A stretch of 64,000 nt of DNA from Mastigamoeba balamuthi (lineage: Eukaryota; Evosea; Mastigamoebida; Mastigamoebidae): assembly GCA_902651635.1 (NCBI GenBank), contig CACRSC010000003.1:410361-474360 (forward strand), in the 5' to 3' direction. Position 1 is the first letter of the stretch. Each line of letters opens with the position of its first letter. The position numbers and the translations under genes are program-made. Below are positions 21,223-33,659 of this stretch, piece after piece. The notes beneath the pieces are model-generated. The model ran no database searches. It saw only the letters and a list, made by a program, of their open reading frames with translations, and was not told where the DNA came from.

Positions 21223-23700
21223 ATGGCGTGGGCTCTGGTGGCCCTGGCAGCCGCTGCAGTGCTCGCTCGGGTGTGCGCCGCGCAGTGCGAGGGCGAGGGG
21301 TGGGAGGTCTACGACTCCGCGCCGTACCAGAGCTTTGGAAGCCTGACCCTCAACGCCAACCCTCGTGTCTGCGGCGACGACCTGGTCTACACCTCCGTCG
21401 GCCTGGCACAGGTGTTCACGCCGAGCTCTGTCCCGTGGCGGTTCACCCGCGTGTGCTTCTTGGCCAGCGTATCCGACGACAGCCCGCAGGGCGAGTTGCA
21501 GCTCACAGGAGAGATCGGCACCTACGAGGCTGTCGTCGACCTCGCCAACTCTAAGCTGGCTGTGGGCGACCGTCTGTCCTTTGCCGGCTTCTCCGCTCCG
21601 GCGTACAAGAAGAACGGGACCCACGCGTGGGTCTCAGTCGACCTGAGCGAGAGGGATGTCCCGCTCGGTACGCTCTCTCAGCTGCAGAGGCAGTGCTCAG
21701 GCCAGCCAGTCCCCCAAATCACCACCCAGCTCAACCAAACCCGGGGCAGTGGCGTGGTCCAGGGCCGTGTTCCTGGGCGTCCACTTCTGGGCGTGTGGCA
21801 GGGTGTCGATGCAGGTGGCGACTGCAATGGTGCTCCCCAAGGGCCCCCGCGCCCTCAGTTTCAGGAACACAGCTGGCTTGTGGAACGTCGCCTTCTTTGC
21901 CACAACAGCAGCGCTCAGAGCGCAAGGGACCCCGTACAGTGAGCGCCCGTGTGTAGCCTTCGTCCTCACAGACCACCCAGGCGGCATCCCGTCCACGTGG
22001 ACATGCGGCGACAGCAGGTACAACGACGGGATATGTGACTGCGGGTGCGGGTCTCCGGACCCCAACTGCTCCAACACGGCCAGCAAAGACTGCCCCGACG
22101 GCTCAGTCTGCGACCTCAGCGGCAACTGCGTGGGTAAGGCCACCGCCTCCAGTGAGTCGATGCGCCCTGGTACTGACGGCCACCGCCAGAGCTCAATCCC
22201 TCGTGGTGCTCTGCCCAGAACTACTGGGCATTCGATGGCTGCGACTGCGGCTGCTTCGACACTGTGGACCCCGACTGCCTCGTCTTTCGTTCTCTTCCCA
22301 GATGCGGGAGAGAGAGCCTCTGGCCCGTGTGCGTAGTCAAGGGCAAGGGCAGCAGCTGCAGAGGTGGGCCCATTCGCCCCGCCCACCTCACCCTCAGCCC
22401 TGCCGGGTCTAGATGGCTGGAGGTGCCCCAGCGAGCTCTTCAATGACGGGAAGGTGTGCAACTGCGAGTGCGGAATACCCGATCCCGACTGCGGCAACAG
22501 GACGCTGCCGAATGACTGCAGCCCCGGCATCCAGTGCTCGCCCGTCTTTGGGTGCATGTGTACGGACACCACCGCCGCTGTTCGCTCTGACGCTGTCTGC
22601 CAGCCCCTGTTGGCTGGACGTGCTCGCCAACGTACTACGGGGGGCGCGACGGGTGTGACTGCAAGTGCGGGGTGCGAGACCCCGACTGCGATGTGTGCGA
22701 CCTGTGCTACACTCCCGCGGTGGGGTGTTCCCAAGGCCAAACGTGCAGCTCATCAGGCGGTAGCTGTATCGCCATTGGTGCTCTTCCTTTGCTCTGCCCT
22801 TGTACTGTGTTCCGCTTAACATCGCTGCTCAGCGTGCGGCAATAACCACACTGAGAAGGGCGACGGTGAGGTTCGTGAGCCCATGGCTTAGACCACTGCT
22901 GGCTAAGGTCTCGTAGGAATGCGACGGGGGAAGGGGATGCTGGAACTGCACGTGCTTACCTGGCTACGAAATGATAAGCCCGCCGAGCACTGACTGTATA
23001 GAGAGTACACTGCTTCACACAGCATTGCACTCACCGCGGGAAAACACAGAATGCGGCGATGGAATAGTAACAGGGCGAGAGCAGTGCGACAGGGGGCTGT
23101 TGTGCAACCTCACAGCATGCACCTGTCTCGAAGGGTACTCGCCGTATTCGCCAGCTCAGACAAGCTGCAGAGGTGCGCGATAAGCACCCGGCCTCAAGCA
23201 CTCAGACACATCTCCCCAGGATGCGGGAACATGATCGTGGATGATGGAGAGGAGTGCGACAGTGGCCGTGGGTGCACCGACCAGTGCGCGTGCACAGCTG
23301 GGTTCTCCGCGCGCTCCCCGCCATCGCTCGACTGCCGCTCCTCCGCGAGCACAAGTACGGTGGTCGCTGCGTCGGTGGGGTCAGTGGCGGGCTTCTCGTG
23401 CGTGGTGGGTCTTGTAGCTGCAGCTGCGCTGTACTACGTGTACGACCTCACTCCTTGTCGGAATCAGCTGACACTGGCCCCTTTCACAGGAAAAGGACCA
23501 GGCGAGAGGTGCCAGTACCGTCCGGGACTGCAGAATCAGACAAGCCTCGGGACCTGGTGTCCGCTCCAATGTACAGCCTCGAGAGCATCGAGAACACGGC
23601 GCATACCGGTACATCGTGCTGCTCAGAGTACCCGCCTGCTCTGAACCCTGTAGACTTCGAGTTTGTCGAGCCAGCTCCCCATTTTCCGGCAAACCAGTAA
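21223..23700 (+). CDS. Type I membrane protein with repeated cysteine-rich CxCGC and GEECD modules
   Basis: The ATG at 21223 starts a signal peptide (MAWALVALAAAAVLARVCAA). After about 145 residues of N-terminal ectodomain the gene breaks into short exons, each a cysteine-rich module. The first type reads W-x-C...YNDGICDCGCGSPDPNC, then FDGCDCGCFDTVDPDC, FNDGKVCNCECGIPDPDC and GRDGCDCKCGVRDPDC. The second type reads DGEECDGGRGCWNCTCLPGY, GREQCDRGLLCNLTACTC and DGEECDSGRGCTDQCACTAGF. A single membrane span follows (VVAASVGSVAGFSCVVGLVAAA), then a basic stop (KRTRRE) and a short cytosolic tail with SCCSEYPPALNP ending FPANQ. Introns between modules are mostly phase 1, the arrangement that lets modules duplicate. 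The likely role is adhesion or reception at the cell surface. Exon 2 borders are uncertain. The last intron was placed with donor GTACGA and acceptor TTCACAG. Confidence 0.75.
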
Positions 23701-23871
23701 CGCGTTCGTTAGAGTAGCCGTCTCAGGGGTGTCCTTGCGGTGCTTCAGGAGAGCGTTGTCCTGAGCTGGCCGCCAGGTTTGGTGGGATGGAGCGCGGTAT
23801 CCAGCGGTGAGGCATCGCGTGGCCTGTCGAATGGGAAGGGGGGAGCGGCTGCTTGGGACGAGGCGTCTCGT

Positions 23872-26822
23872 CTAGGAGCTCAGGGGCCATGAGGCGGCAA
23901 GGGTGCGCCTGAACACAGTCTGCGCCGTCTGCCTGTCCACGCCAAGGGAAGGGGCGTCCTTAGCGATCCGGGCGAGGATCTCCAGGTCCTCCCTGCTGGC
24001 CTTGCTTCCCGGAACGGCCTTGTGCGATTCCGCGTACTCGGCGAGCCTCTGCAAGTGAGGGCGGGAAGGTCAGTGCAGGGGGAGCTGCTGGCGTTGCTGC
24101 GGTCTCTCTCACCTCGGTGGCGCTCTTGAGCGCGGTGCTCCAGCGCGGCAGCTCGCTCGTCACGGGGCCTCCGGCGGGGCCCGTGTTGGCGCCGTCCTGC
24201 TTGCCGACCGCGAACATGAGCTGCTCGCACAGCGCACGTCGCTCGTGTCAGCAGTGCAGCGAGCGCAGCACAGGGGGGCGAGCGGAACGCGCGGACCTGG
24301 GCGTCGCGGAAGACCCAGCCGAGGACCTGGACCTTGTCCCCGCGGGCGACGCGCATGGGGTCCGAGAAGTACTGGATGCCCTGGACCCACGCCGAGGTGA
24401 AGAGCGTGTTGACCGCGATCTCGGGGTCCACGTGCAGGTGGAACCAGTACGCGATCGCGTTGACCTCGCCGTCCTGCTGCGCCTCGACCATGAACTGGTG
24501 CGTCGGCAGGTCCGCCGAGACGTCCTCCTTCTTGCGGAAGTCGAAGCGGAACGAGCGGAACACCGCGGTCAGCTGCTTGTGCGCGAGCGAGCGCAGCTGC
24601 ACTCCGTCCCAGCCGACCTCTGGCTGCACCCTGTGCACAGCAGCAGCAGAGAGCTCAGTCCGAGGGGGCAGCAGGGCTCGGGGCGCACCTCCTGAACGCA
24701 GTGACGTCGCTGAGGTCGAACCCGAGCGCGTCTGTGTAGCGCGGGGCCTCGACGAGCATCGCGAACACCGTCGCCGCGCTGCGCATCGCCCCAAGTCAGT
24801 TGTTGCGCGTGGCTGCGGCACGGACGAGGAGAGAAAGGAAGGGCTCACTAGGGGACCATCACCGTGTGCTCGTCGATCACGCTGCGCTCGTGCAGGTCGC
24901 GTATCGTCGGGAGGACCTGGAGAAGGCTCAGTCAATGCAGGAGGGGCAGAGCGCGGGGGCGAGTAGAACTCACGCCCTCGCCGAGCAGCGTGTAGTCGAA
25001 GATCTCGAACACGAGGACGTCGGGCTTGGCCCTGAGGTCCTTGCCCTCCCCGACGCTGACGTCGCTCGAGTGCTTGGCGAGCACCGCGACGGAGCCCGCG
25101 AGCCCGTTGGCCTCGACGATCTTCTGGGCGCACGCGGCCATGTGCGCCGTCTGCTCGGCCGCGACGACCTCGGCGCCGCGCCGCGCGGCCATCATCGACA
25201 GTAGCCCCGTCCCCGCGCCCACCTCGAACACCAGGGGGCGCGAGCCCTGCGGCCCGCGGTGCCAGCTGACCGCCCTCGCGATGCCCTGCTCGTACGCGTC
25301 GTTGCGCGAGCCGTCCGCGAGCATCGTGTAGTGCCACATTTCGACCGCTGGCCGCAGCCCCTCCGTCCCCGCCCTGCTGACGTGTCGTGCCGTGTGAGCG
25401 CTGCCCCTACGCCCCTCCCGCGCCGGCGTCTCCGGGAGCACTCACGCGGCCGGGCTGACGACGCTGAACGAGACCGACGTGGCGGTGAGCTCCGTGCGGA
25501 CGCGCAGCTGGTCGCCGTACTTGACCGAGAGCGGGCCCGAGGCGACCCAGCAGAGCGACCCCGACTGCGTGCGCAGCGGCGCGGAGCCCTCGGCGACCTC
25601 GGCCTCGAGCCACAGCACAAAGGCGGTCAGCCTGCCGCTGGCGGTGGCCGCGAGCTCGAGCTCGGCGACGCGGGCCGAGTCGAGGAGGTCGGCGGTGGCC
25701 TCGCCGAGGTCGACCTCGCGGGTCAGCGGGCGCCACGCGAGCTCGCGCGTGGGGAACTCGCAGGGGCCGACGTCCCAGAGGTACCGCGCGAACTCGCCGA
25801 GGTCGAAGCCCGAGACGCGCTCGGCCAGGCCGATCTCGACGCCCTGGGCGACGACGCGCGTGCGGCGCGGGAGAAGCGTCGAGCCCGGCGGGCACGAGCG
25901 GTGCAGGCTCAGCAGGCCGGCCAGGAGGCCGCTGCCCAGAGACCCCGCGGCGCCCTCGCCCAGCAGGTCGGCGACGACGACAGCGCCGCAGTCCCCGAAG
26001 CTGAGCCCCAGCTGCGCGTGCGCGAAGCGAGGGCGGGAGGCACGAGTGAGCCCTGCGGTACGCAAGCCCCACGCCAAGCCGTTACCAGTTCGAGGGCCAT
26101 CCCAGGCCCGGCCCATACCAGACCATAGCGGCACACGCAGCACGCAGGGCCAGAGCACACCACGCCACAACAACCGACAGCAAGCGCATACAAAAGCGGT
26201 CCCCCCCCTTCCTCCTCCCCCCGTGTATTTCGTCGTGCCACGTGCACCGAAAGTTCTGACCGGTACTGCACGACGTCTTTCCCCCTGATGCGCCACGTCA
26301 CAGACGAGCGGGCACACTGACAGAGCACCCGCCACCGCAAGGCCAATGGACCAGTGGCCCGCCCGCAGAGAACAGAAAACCCGATGGAGCGGGAAGCCGC
26401 TTTTACCTCAGACGCGGTGGCGCTGGCGAGTGACGTGGCCTCGACGACGCGGACGACGTCCGAGGCCCCGTTGCGCTGCACGACGGCGCGGGCGCACTCG
26501 GCCTCGGTGGCCCACTGCGCGACGGCGGCGACTGACGTGGCACCGGCGCCCCTCGCCAGCAGCGCGACGACCCCCGCGCGCGCACCGGCGACGACCACGT
26601 GCCTCCCGCCCGCGCACCCCCTCAGCCCCTCGGCGAGCGCCCCGAGGGTCGTCGATGACGTGGCAGCGGCGTCGGCCTGGGCGCAGACGTCCTGGTAGGA
26701 GCGGACGTCGCAGAGGCCGCGCACGACAGAGCGCCAGTGGGAGGCACGCTGGGGGACGAGGCGAGTGAGAGGGGGGCCCGCAGAGCCCCTGCGTGCTGAG
26801 CACAGGGCACCTCAGAGTCCAT
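23872..26822 (-). CDS. Protein arginine methyltransferase with two modules (PRMT7-like)
   Basis: Nine exons (26822-26811, 26748-26407, 26011-25446, 25373-24974, 24916-24849, 24778-24689, 24630-24297, 24220-24113, 24048-23872) stay in frame and give 698 residues, close to human PRMT7. The N-terminal module is degenerate: its SAM site reads VVVAGARAGVVALLA and its second acidic loop VVADLLGEG, followed by a barrel domain. The C-terminal module is well kept: WHYTMLADGSRNDAYEQ, FEVGAGTGLLSMMAARRGAE (SAM motif I), and the double-E loop FEIFDYTLLGEG. WVQGIQYF stands at the usual THW position. Only this second module looks able to transfer methyl groups from SAM to arginine. In PRMT7 and PRMT9 the active-looking module is the first one, so the order here seems reversed. 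The first exon is only 12 bases and is the least certain. Confidence 0.8.
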
Positions 26823-26985
26823 CGATGGCAGGCAGGCAGCAGCGGATTACGGTTGTGGAATACGGGTTGAAAAAAGACGTTGTTTGGCGGACAGGAAAAC
26901 CCTCAGGGCGGGAGATTCGTGTATCTTCTCTCACAGGGGCGGCATACGGAACTCCGCCGCCCATAGGGGCAGCGCCCCAAGGCCC

Positions 26986-28542
26986 TCACTTGTGCGCCCT
27001 CAGGGGCACCTTCACCAGCCTCGCGAACTTGTGGGCAAACTCGAGCAGGGCAGCGGCGACCTGGTCGGGCTCCTGCGGGGGCAGGCACACACGGCTCAGG
27101 GGGCAGCAGAGGGCGGGCAGAGGGGGGCTGGGCGCACGTCCTCGTGGATGAAGTGGCCGCACGAGGGCATCAGCTTGATCATGAACTTGCCCTGCATCTG
27201 GCCGATCGTCAGGGCCGTGTCCAGCCTGTCCGCCCCGGCAATCACCAGCAGCTTCGACACAGGCGCCGTCAGGAACTCCTGCGAGAGGTTTTCGAACCAC
27301 CCTGGAGGCACATCGAGTGAGCGCGCTGCGAAGCTGGGCAAGATTCCGGATTCTGGTATCTTGGAGAAATCCGGGAATCTGGCGTACCGCGCCAGTACTT
27401 CTCGGTGGGCCTGAGGTCCGTGCGCCACACCCACATGTCCCCGACCTTTCGCAGCTGCTCGGGCACCGAGACCTCGGCAGACTCCACGTTCCTCGTGCCT
27501 CCGTTCCCGTAGCTAGGCGGGCAGCCATACGTCAGCGAGAGGAAGCGAGAAAGATACGCGAATCAGGGAGATATGCGAATCAGAACGTCACCTCCACGTA
27601 ATCGCGTGGGCGATGTCGGGGAACGAACGCGGGCGGGCCTCGAGCATGCCCACCATCGACGGCAGCGCGGCGATGGCGGTCCCCTCCACGACGTCGAGCA
27701 CCACGACGCACGTGAGCCTCGGCACGCGCCCCGCGAGAGCCGTCTTGACAGCGATCGCCCCTCCCATACTGCACGAGAATCCCGCAGGATATTGTTATCT
27801 CGCCCAGGAAGAATCCGAACTGTGACGCAAGCACGGGAAATCCCCTCGGGGGGGACACGGACCTGTGGCCGACGAGGACGACGGGGCTGTCGGGGTAGTC
27901 GACGAGGACGGCGTTGGCCACGTCGACGACGTCGTTGACGAGGGTCTTGGCGCTGAGGTCCGCGTCGTCGTCGGTGGACGTCCACCCGTGCGCCCTCTGG
28001 TCAAAGGCGATCACCGTCGACGTCCTCTTCAGCCTCGCCTGTCCCCCCGTGGCCCCCGCGTGTGTTCATGAGTGCTGTGGTCCGATGGCTGGGAATCAAT
28101 CTCCCGAAATCAAGCGTCTGATGTGGTGGTATCATCTGGCGGAGATTCGCGGCGAGATATTCCGCGCTGCGCTGAGAGAGCGATGGGCGGGGCCCAAACG
28201 CACAGCGACGAGCGCGAAGGAGAGCGCCGAGTAGCCAGCGCCGTGCAGCATCAGGAACACGGTCTGCCCCTTGCCCGCGAAGTACACCCTGAAGCTCTGC
28301 TCGGGTCCCCTCCCCCCCTCGTGTCAGCAGCGAGCCCGTCGCTGTGCTCTTGTGGGTGTGCTGTCGCGGGCCTTCTTGTCGCCCACGCGCAGGTCGCGGC
28401 ACTCGTCAAAGTACGAGCGCCACAGCTGCGCAGAGTCCGCGGGTTGCTGCTGCTGCTGCTGCTGCGCCGGGGGCTCGTGGGCCGCGTGCGGCTGGTGCGC
28501 TGGCGCAGGGGCCCCGGGCTTCTTGAATATCTCCCTCTGCAT
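26986..28542 (-). CDS. PPME1: Protein phosphatase methylesterase 1 (PP2A demethylase)
   Basis: Seven exons (28542-28372, 28296-28204, 28038-27863, 27768-27598, 27512-27388, 27301-27138, 27072-26986) give 328 residues. It is an alpha/beta-hydrolase that removes the C-terminal methyl ester of the PP2A catalytic subunit. Recognisable blocks in order: SFRVYFAGKG, FLMLHGAGYSALSFAL, the nucleophile GHSMGGAIAV (the Ser codon is split by an intron), VVLDVVEGTA with the acid, STALTIGQMQGKF-type DRLDTALTIGQMQGKF, and PSCGHFIHED with the catalytic His. The acidic insert of the human enzyme is missing. The N-terminus has a poly-Gln run (Q7). The first intron seems to start GC (AAG|GCCCGC); this gives the family join DKK-SFRVYF. 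The neighbour upstream is the ankyrin pseudokinase, tail to head. Confidence 0.9.
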
Positions 28543-28977
28543 CCAAGCGATGGTGTGCTGTCTGAATCTGTATCTGAATCTGGACCGCTTCCTTTTCCCC
28601 CAGTCCCCCGCCAGTCGCCAGTCACCAACCACCACCACCAGAACAAGCGCCCCCCAAAGGCAAGAAAGAGAGGCGTGGAACAGGACAGGTTGGGCAGGTT
28701 ATGCGTTGTTTGGGTTGGCTGGTGTTCCTTTTGTCCACAGTTGCATGCTCGTTTTTCGGTTTTACCGGTTTGGTATGGTGGGCCCACCATCCCCTTACAA
28801 TACGCGGAAAGGGGGGGGACGTGGTACCGTTGCGTTTCCCGCTAGGTGTGTTTTCCTTTTCGGATGATGATGGTGCATCTCAACTCTCTCTCCTGCTCTG
28901 CTGCACATACCACTAAGCCGCTTGCATTTGCTTGCCGCGTTCCTCGACCGAGGAAGGGGGCAAGCAGACGCAAGAGA
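28543..28977. other. Intergenic, no gene seen
   Basis: This lies between the PP2A methylesterase start and the pseudokinase stop, both on the minus strand. No motifs beyond a G-rich tract near 28812. Confidence 0.5.
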
Positions 28978-31900
28978 CTACTTTGCGTACTTGGACGCGA
29001 TGGTATGCGCAGAGTCGTGGATCGGTTCGGCGTCGTCGTCCCGCGTCATGACGCGGTAGACGTGCTCGACGAGCGACGGCATGCGCAGCTCAAAGTACGA
29101 CATGATCGCCTCGGAGATGACCGCCGTGTCGGTCGTCGTCGGGGGCGCCGTCGGGGGCAGCAGCACAGAGAGCACGTCGGCCGACAGGCGCGTGGTGGCC
29201 GCCGGCTCGCCCGGCGCAGCGCCCGTCGCCGTCGCCATGACCGAGAGCATGCGGATGAACGAGACGAGCCCCTTGACAGTCGTGCAGTCGCAGCGCTCGG
29301 TGCGCGCGAGGGCCTGCAGCTGCGGGTCGAGCCCGCTGCGCCAGTCGGTGCCGAACAGCAGCTCGCGCGAGGACTCGAGGTCCTGCGTGTGCTCGTTGTG
29401 CGCGTGGCGCAGGTACGCGGCGACAGAGCAGAGGAACGAGAGGCGCTCCTCGTGCGTCCAGTAGGGCAGCGACTCGATGTGCGGCTGCACGTTGTCGAGC
29501 AGGTCGACAATGTGCGTGAACGTCGGGCGCAGCGACGGCACCTCCCTGCAGCACATCTGCACCAGCGCGTAGAGGTGCCCCGTCACGTAGTCGGCCGACC
29601 CCGCGGGGATCAGCGGCTTGACGAGGTTCGGGTCCTTGGCGCGCTCGCTGCAGTACTGCTCGTCGGTCAGCTCGCTCGCCGGCGGCCTGCCCGTCAGCAT
29701 CTCCGAGAGGATGACGCCGAACGCGTACGTGTCCGACTTCTCGTTGGGCTGCGGGTGCGCGCCCGACAGCAGCTCGGGCGCCGTGTAGCGCAGGCGCGCC
29801 ATCAGCGAGCGCGTCGTGTCGCCGCCCAGCAGCCACTCGGCGAGGCTGAACGCGCAGATCTTGGGCGAGCCGTCCGACGTCAGCAGGACGCTGTCGGGCA
29901 CCAGCGGGTGCACGGGCGTGTGGCCCTCGGAGTTGTACAGCGCCTTGAGCGCCCTGGCCACGCCGTGCGCGATCTCGACGGTGCGCAGCATCGGCATCGC
30001 GCGCTTCTCGGCCCGGTTCTCGACCAGCAGCGTGTTGAGCGTCTGCGACACGTTCTCGACCACCAGGAACGCGCGCGCCTTGGCGTCGACGTAGTACCCG
30101 TACAGCGTCAGCACGTGCGGGTGGTGCAGCATGCAGTGCTCCTCGAGCTCGCTGACCGCGTCCACGCCCGTCGACGTGCGCGGGGGGAACTTCTTGATGA
30201 TGACGGTCGTCTGCAGGCCGCTCGGCGGCGGCGCCGGCGTCCCGGGCTGGCGCGACGCAAGCGCCGGGCCCGTCGTCGACAGCATCGGCCCGTGCGGAGT
30301 GCGGCTCGTCAGCTTGCCCTCGTACAGTCCCGCAGACGGCGGCCCCACATGTGTCTTGCTGCGCACGACGTCCTTCTCCTCGATGACCGGGATCTGCGCG
30401 GCCCTCGTACGTGAGACGGAGGAGGAACGACCCCCAGGAGGGGAGGGAGAGGCTCACCCTGCCAGCCAGCATGAACGAGCGGAACGACCCCTTGGGCCTG
30501 TGAGCGAGCCCGATGGGCAGCGGCTCGCCGGGCCCGCTGTTCCGCGACCCGACGCCCGGCGACGGCGCCAGGCGCTGCGGCGACGGCGGCGACGCCACGC
30601 GCACGGGCGACGTCGACAGCTGGTCCTGCGACCCCGTCACCGAGACCGACGGCAGCTTGAGGTTGAGCCCCACGTTGGCCATCGGCATCCACCCGCGCAT
30701 CTCCCCTCCCTGCGCCTGCGTCGTCTGCTGCTGCTGCGGTTGCTGCTGCTGTTGCTGTTGCTGCTGCTGGGCCGCCTGCATCTGCTGCTGCTGCTGCTGC
30801 TGCTGGGCCTGCATCTGCATCTGCATCTGCATTTGCATCGACATGCCCTGTATCTGCTGCTGCGTGTAGCCCTGCGACGACATCTGCGGCGGCGTGTGCG
30901 ACTGCTGCTGCTGCACCTGGCCCACCTGCAGGCCGAGCGTGATCGGCAGCGGCAGTGGCAGGGGCGCGCCGCCGGGCCCCGAGCCGGGCGCCGGGGCCAT
31001 GGGGGCGCCCGTGGCGACGGCCGTGGCCGCGGCGAGGCGCCTGAGGTAGAAGTTCTTGTAGTACCACAGCGGCACGTGGCGCTTCTCGACGATGACGCTC
31101 AGCTGCTTCCACCCGCTGCTCCTGCTGCCGCTCAGGCGCCGCGTGAAGCTCGTCGGCGTCGAGTAGATGATGCCGTCCGAGTGCCTGAGGCCCTCGGCGC
31201 ACAGCAGCGCCCCGCACTCCTGCCCGTTGAAGAAGACCTGCCTGTTGAGCAGGTGCGGGAACATCTGCACGATCAGCGACAGCGCCACCGACCCGTTCGC
31301 CGCCGCGGCCGCGGCCGCCGCAGCCGCCGCAGCCGCAGCGGCCGGCGGCATCGCGGGCGCCGAGCCGGGTACGTCGAACGGCGCCAGCGTGGGGTCTGCG
31401 CTGTACGACACGCGCGACTGCTGCGCGATCGTCCGGGGCGACGAGGGCTGCTGGCTCGGGTCTATGCCGATGGGCGCGCTCTGCGGCGGCTGCCCGCCGA
31501 CTGCAGAGGCCGGGGACGACCCGCCGGTGGCCGAGGGCGAGCGCAGGAGGCGCTCCATGTCTGCGTCGCCGTTGTTCGAGGCCATCTGTATGGGGCTGCC
31601 CCACACGCTGATGGCCGCGGGGTTGGCGCCGCGCTGCAGCAGCAGGCGCGCGCAGGCAAGGTGCCTGTTGTGCACGGCAAAGTGCAGCGGCGTCTGCTTG
31701 CCGCCGCCCAGCACGTCCACGTGCACGCGGTTGCTGTCGAGCAGCGACTCGACGCAGCGGACGCTCCCGAAGCCCGCGGCAAAGTGCAGCGGCGTCGAGC
31801 AGCGCCCGTGCTTGGCGCTGGGGTCCGCGCCGTGCTGCAGCAGCAGCGAGCACACCTCGGGCCTGTCGTGCTTGGCCGCGTAGTGCAGCGGCGTCGAGTT

Positions 31901-33089
31901 CTCGCGGTCCTGCGTTGTTTCCATTGTTGTTGTTTTTGGATTTCGCCCCGTTTGTTAATCCGACCGCCGCCCAATTGAACCGCCAATTGAATTGCATTCC
32001 CTTCCTTCCTTCCTGCCACAGAACGGCGGTTGGGCCGGAAGCAGTAATGTCTCACAGTTTTTCCTTCAACTGAAAAAAGCATAGGGCGACTGAATTTAAC
32101 GGCAACACCAAACATCTCCCAACGCACACACCGCGGCGAGCCTTCCGGAGGGGGAGCCAGGGGGCCAGGGGAGGTCAAGCACCAACCCCCCAGCGCGTGG
32201 GGCAGCAGTTGCTCGTGAGGGAGCTCCGGGGAAAGGAGAGAGAGGGCAGAGACGGGGGAGGTTGAAGTGGAACCTTTGAGTTGGGGTTGGCGCCGTGCAG
32301 GAGCAGCACGCGCGCGGCCTCGAGCTGCCCGCAGGCCGCGGCGTAGTGCAGGGGCGTCATGGCCCGCGAGTCCCCGACGTCGACGTTGGCGCCCGCCGCC
32401 GCGATGGCGCCCACGACGGCCGCGATCGACGCGGGCTGCCGGAACCCCACGGCCCTGTGCAGCGCCGACTTGCCCGCGGCGCACAGCGCGTCGGGGTCCG
32501 CGCCGGCGCGCGCGAGGGCGCGGAGCAGCTCGGGCGCGGAGCCCTCGGGGGCCAGGGAGGCGGCGGCGCTGAACAGCGGCAGCTGCTCGGGGCCGTAGCG
32601 CGCGTTGGGGTCGGCGCCGCGCCCCAGCGCCTCCGCGGCGGCGGACACGTCACCGTTGAGCACCGCGCGCGCCAGGGCGCCGTCGGCCTCGCTGACGCCG
32701 AGACCCATGAGCGCCGCCGGGGCGAGACCCGGCGAACACGCTCCGTTGCGCGGCGAACGCGGCGCGCCCGGGGTGCGCTGCCCGCCGCTGGCGAACGACT
32801 GCGCGGCCTCTGCGGCGACGAGGGCGGCGAGGTACGGGTCCTCGGGCTGCGCGCCCGGCAGCGGCGACGGCGCCCCCGAGGCCGTCGGCGAGTCCATCAG
32901 CAGCATCGCCTCGATGTCCGGGCCCTGCGGCGGCCCCGCGTGCCCGGGCCACGACGACGACTGCTGCGGCTCGGGCACCACGATCGGCGGTATCTGCAGC
33001 AGCGGGACCGCGCCCGACGAGCTCTTGCGCAGCGGGAGCGGCTGCTGCTGGCCCGCCGGAGCCTGCTGCTGCTGGGCGTAGGGGAACAT
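28978..33089 (-). CDS. Ankyrin-repeat TKL-type pseudokinase with a RAMA-like segment and long poly-Gln
   Basis: Three exons (33089-32274, 31909-30458, 30393-28978) give 1227 residues. The start is the ATG at 33089; an upstream exon joining at a CCAG near 33107 cannot be excluded. In order: a Gln/Pro-rich N-terminus; ankyrin repeats from about residue 150 to 400 (TPLHYAAACGQLEAARVLLLHGA, STPLHYAAKHDRPEVCSLLL and others); a block GLRHSDGIIYSTPTSF...SGWKQL near 480-540 that looks like a RAMA domain; Gln/Met-rich runs; then a kinase fold. The kinase has an ATP-type lysine (VIIKKF) and the C-lobe landmarks YTAPELL and DTYAFGVILSEML. However, HRD is replaced by HPL (then VPDS) and DFG by AFS, so it should be catalytically dead. 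It is probably a scaffold that binds partners through the repeats. Confidence 0.85.
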
Positions 33090-33659
33090 GTGCACGCTGG
33101 GGTCCACCACTGGCGGGCGGGGGTGGGAGGGAGAGAGGGGTTTGCGCCTTGGGGTGAAAGCGCTTTTAAAGAGGGGGGATGGATATTAAGTTCTTTTCTT
33201 CCCTCAGAGATAGCCCGCACGCAAAGGGGCTGCACCCCCTCTCTTCCTGCGAGATATCACCCCGCCGTTCAAATCGCTCCCCCACGCCGCGTGGGCCCAC
33301 GTCACCGGCGCTCCCCGAGATGTGGGTGGCTTGGTTCGAATGCGCTCATCTCATGTGGGGCTGTCGAACCTTTCCGAAAGGCGCTACGGTTTTTAACAAG
33401 AGAAGCTACATTGTAAACCCTGTTGCCCGGAGACCGCATTTGCGAACGGCTCGCACGTCCCCTCCTTCGTGGGGAAAAATCGCGTCGCGGTCTCTCGTCT
33501 GCTCCGTCTTCCCGTGGGCTTGTTGCCGACAGATCCGCTTCCCCGTCCCGGAAGCACCGAAGACACGCACACAAATATGCATTCGAACCGTTAAGTTGTT
33601 CACATTGCTGTTTCTAGGGGTTATGCGATCCCGTTCTGAAAAACAAAGTAAAAAACCGC
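33090..33659. promoter_or_regulatory. Upstream region of the pseudokinase gene
   Basis: No gene. It contains GCGAGATATCACC near 33249 and GATGGATATTAAG near 33178, the same AGATAT-type words seen in other upstream regions. Confidence 0.35.

Noticed and set aside
29090-31924. 944-codon open frame running through the pseudokinase
   Set aside because: Correct over the second exon, but it reads through the intron and then runs in a shifted, Arg/Ala-rich frame across the kinase exon, where another frame carries the kinase motifs.
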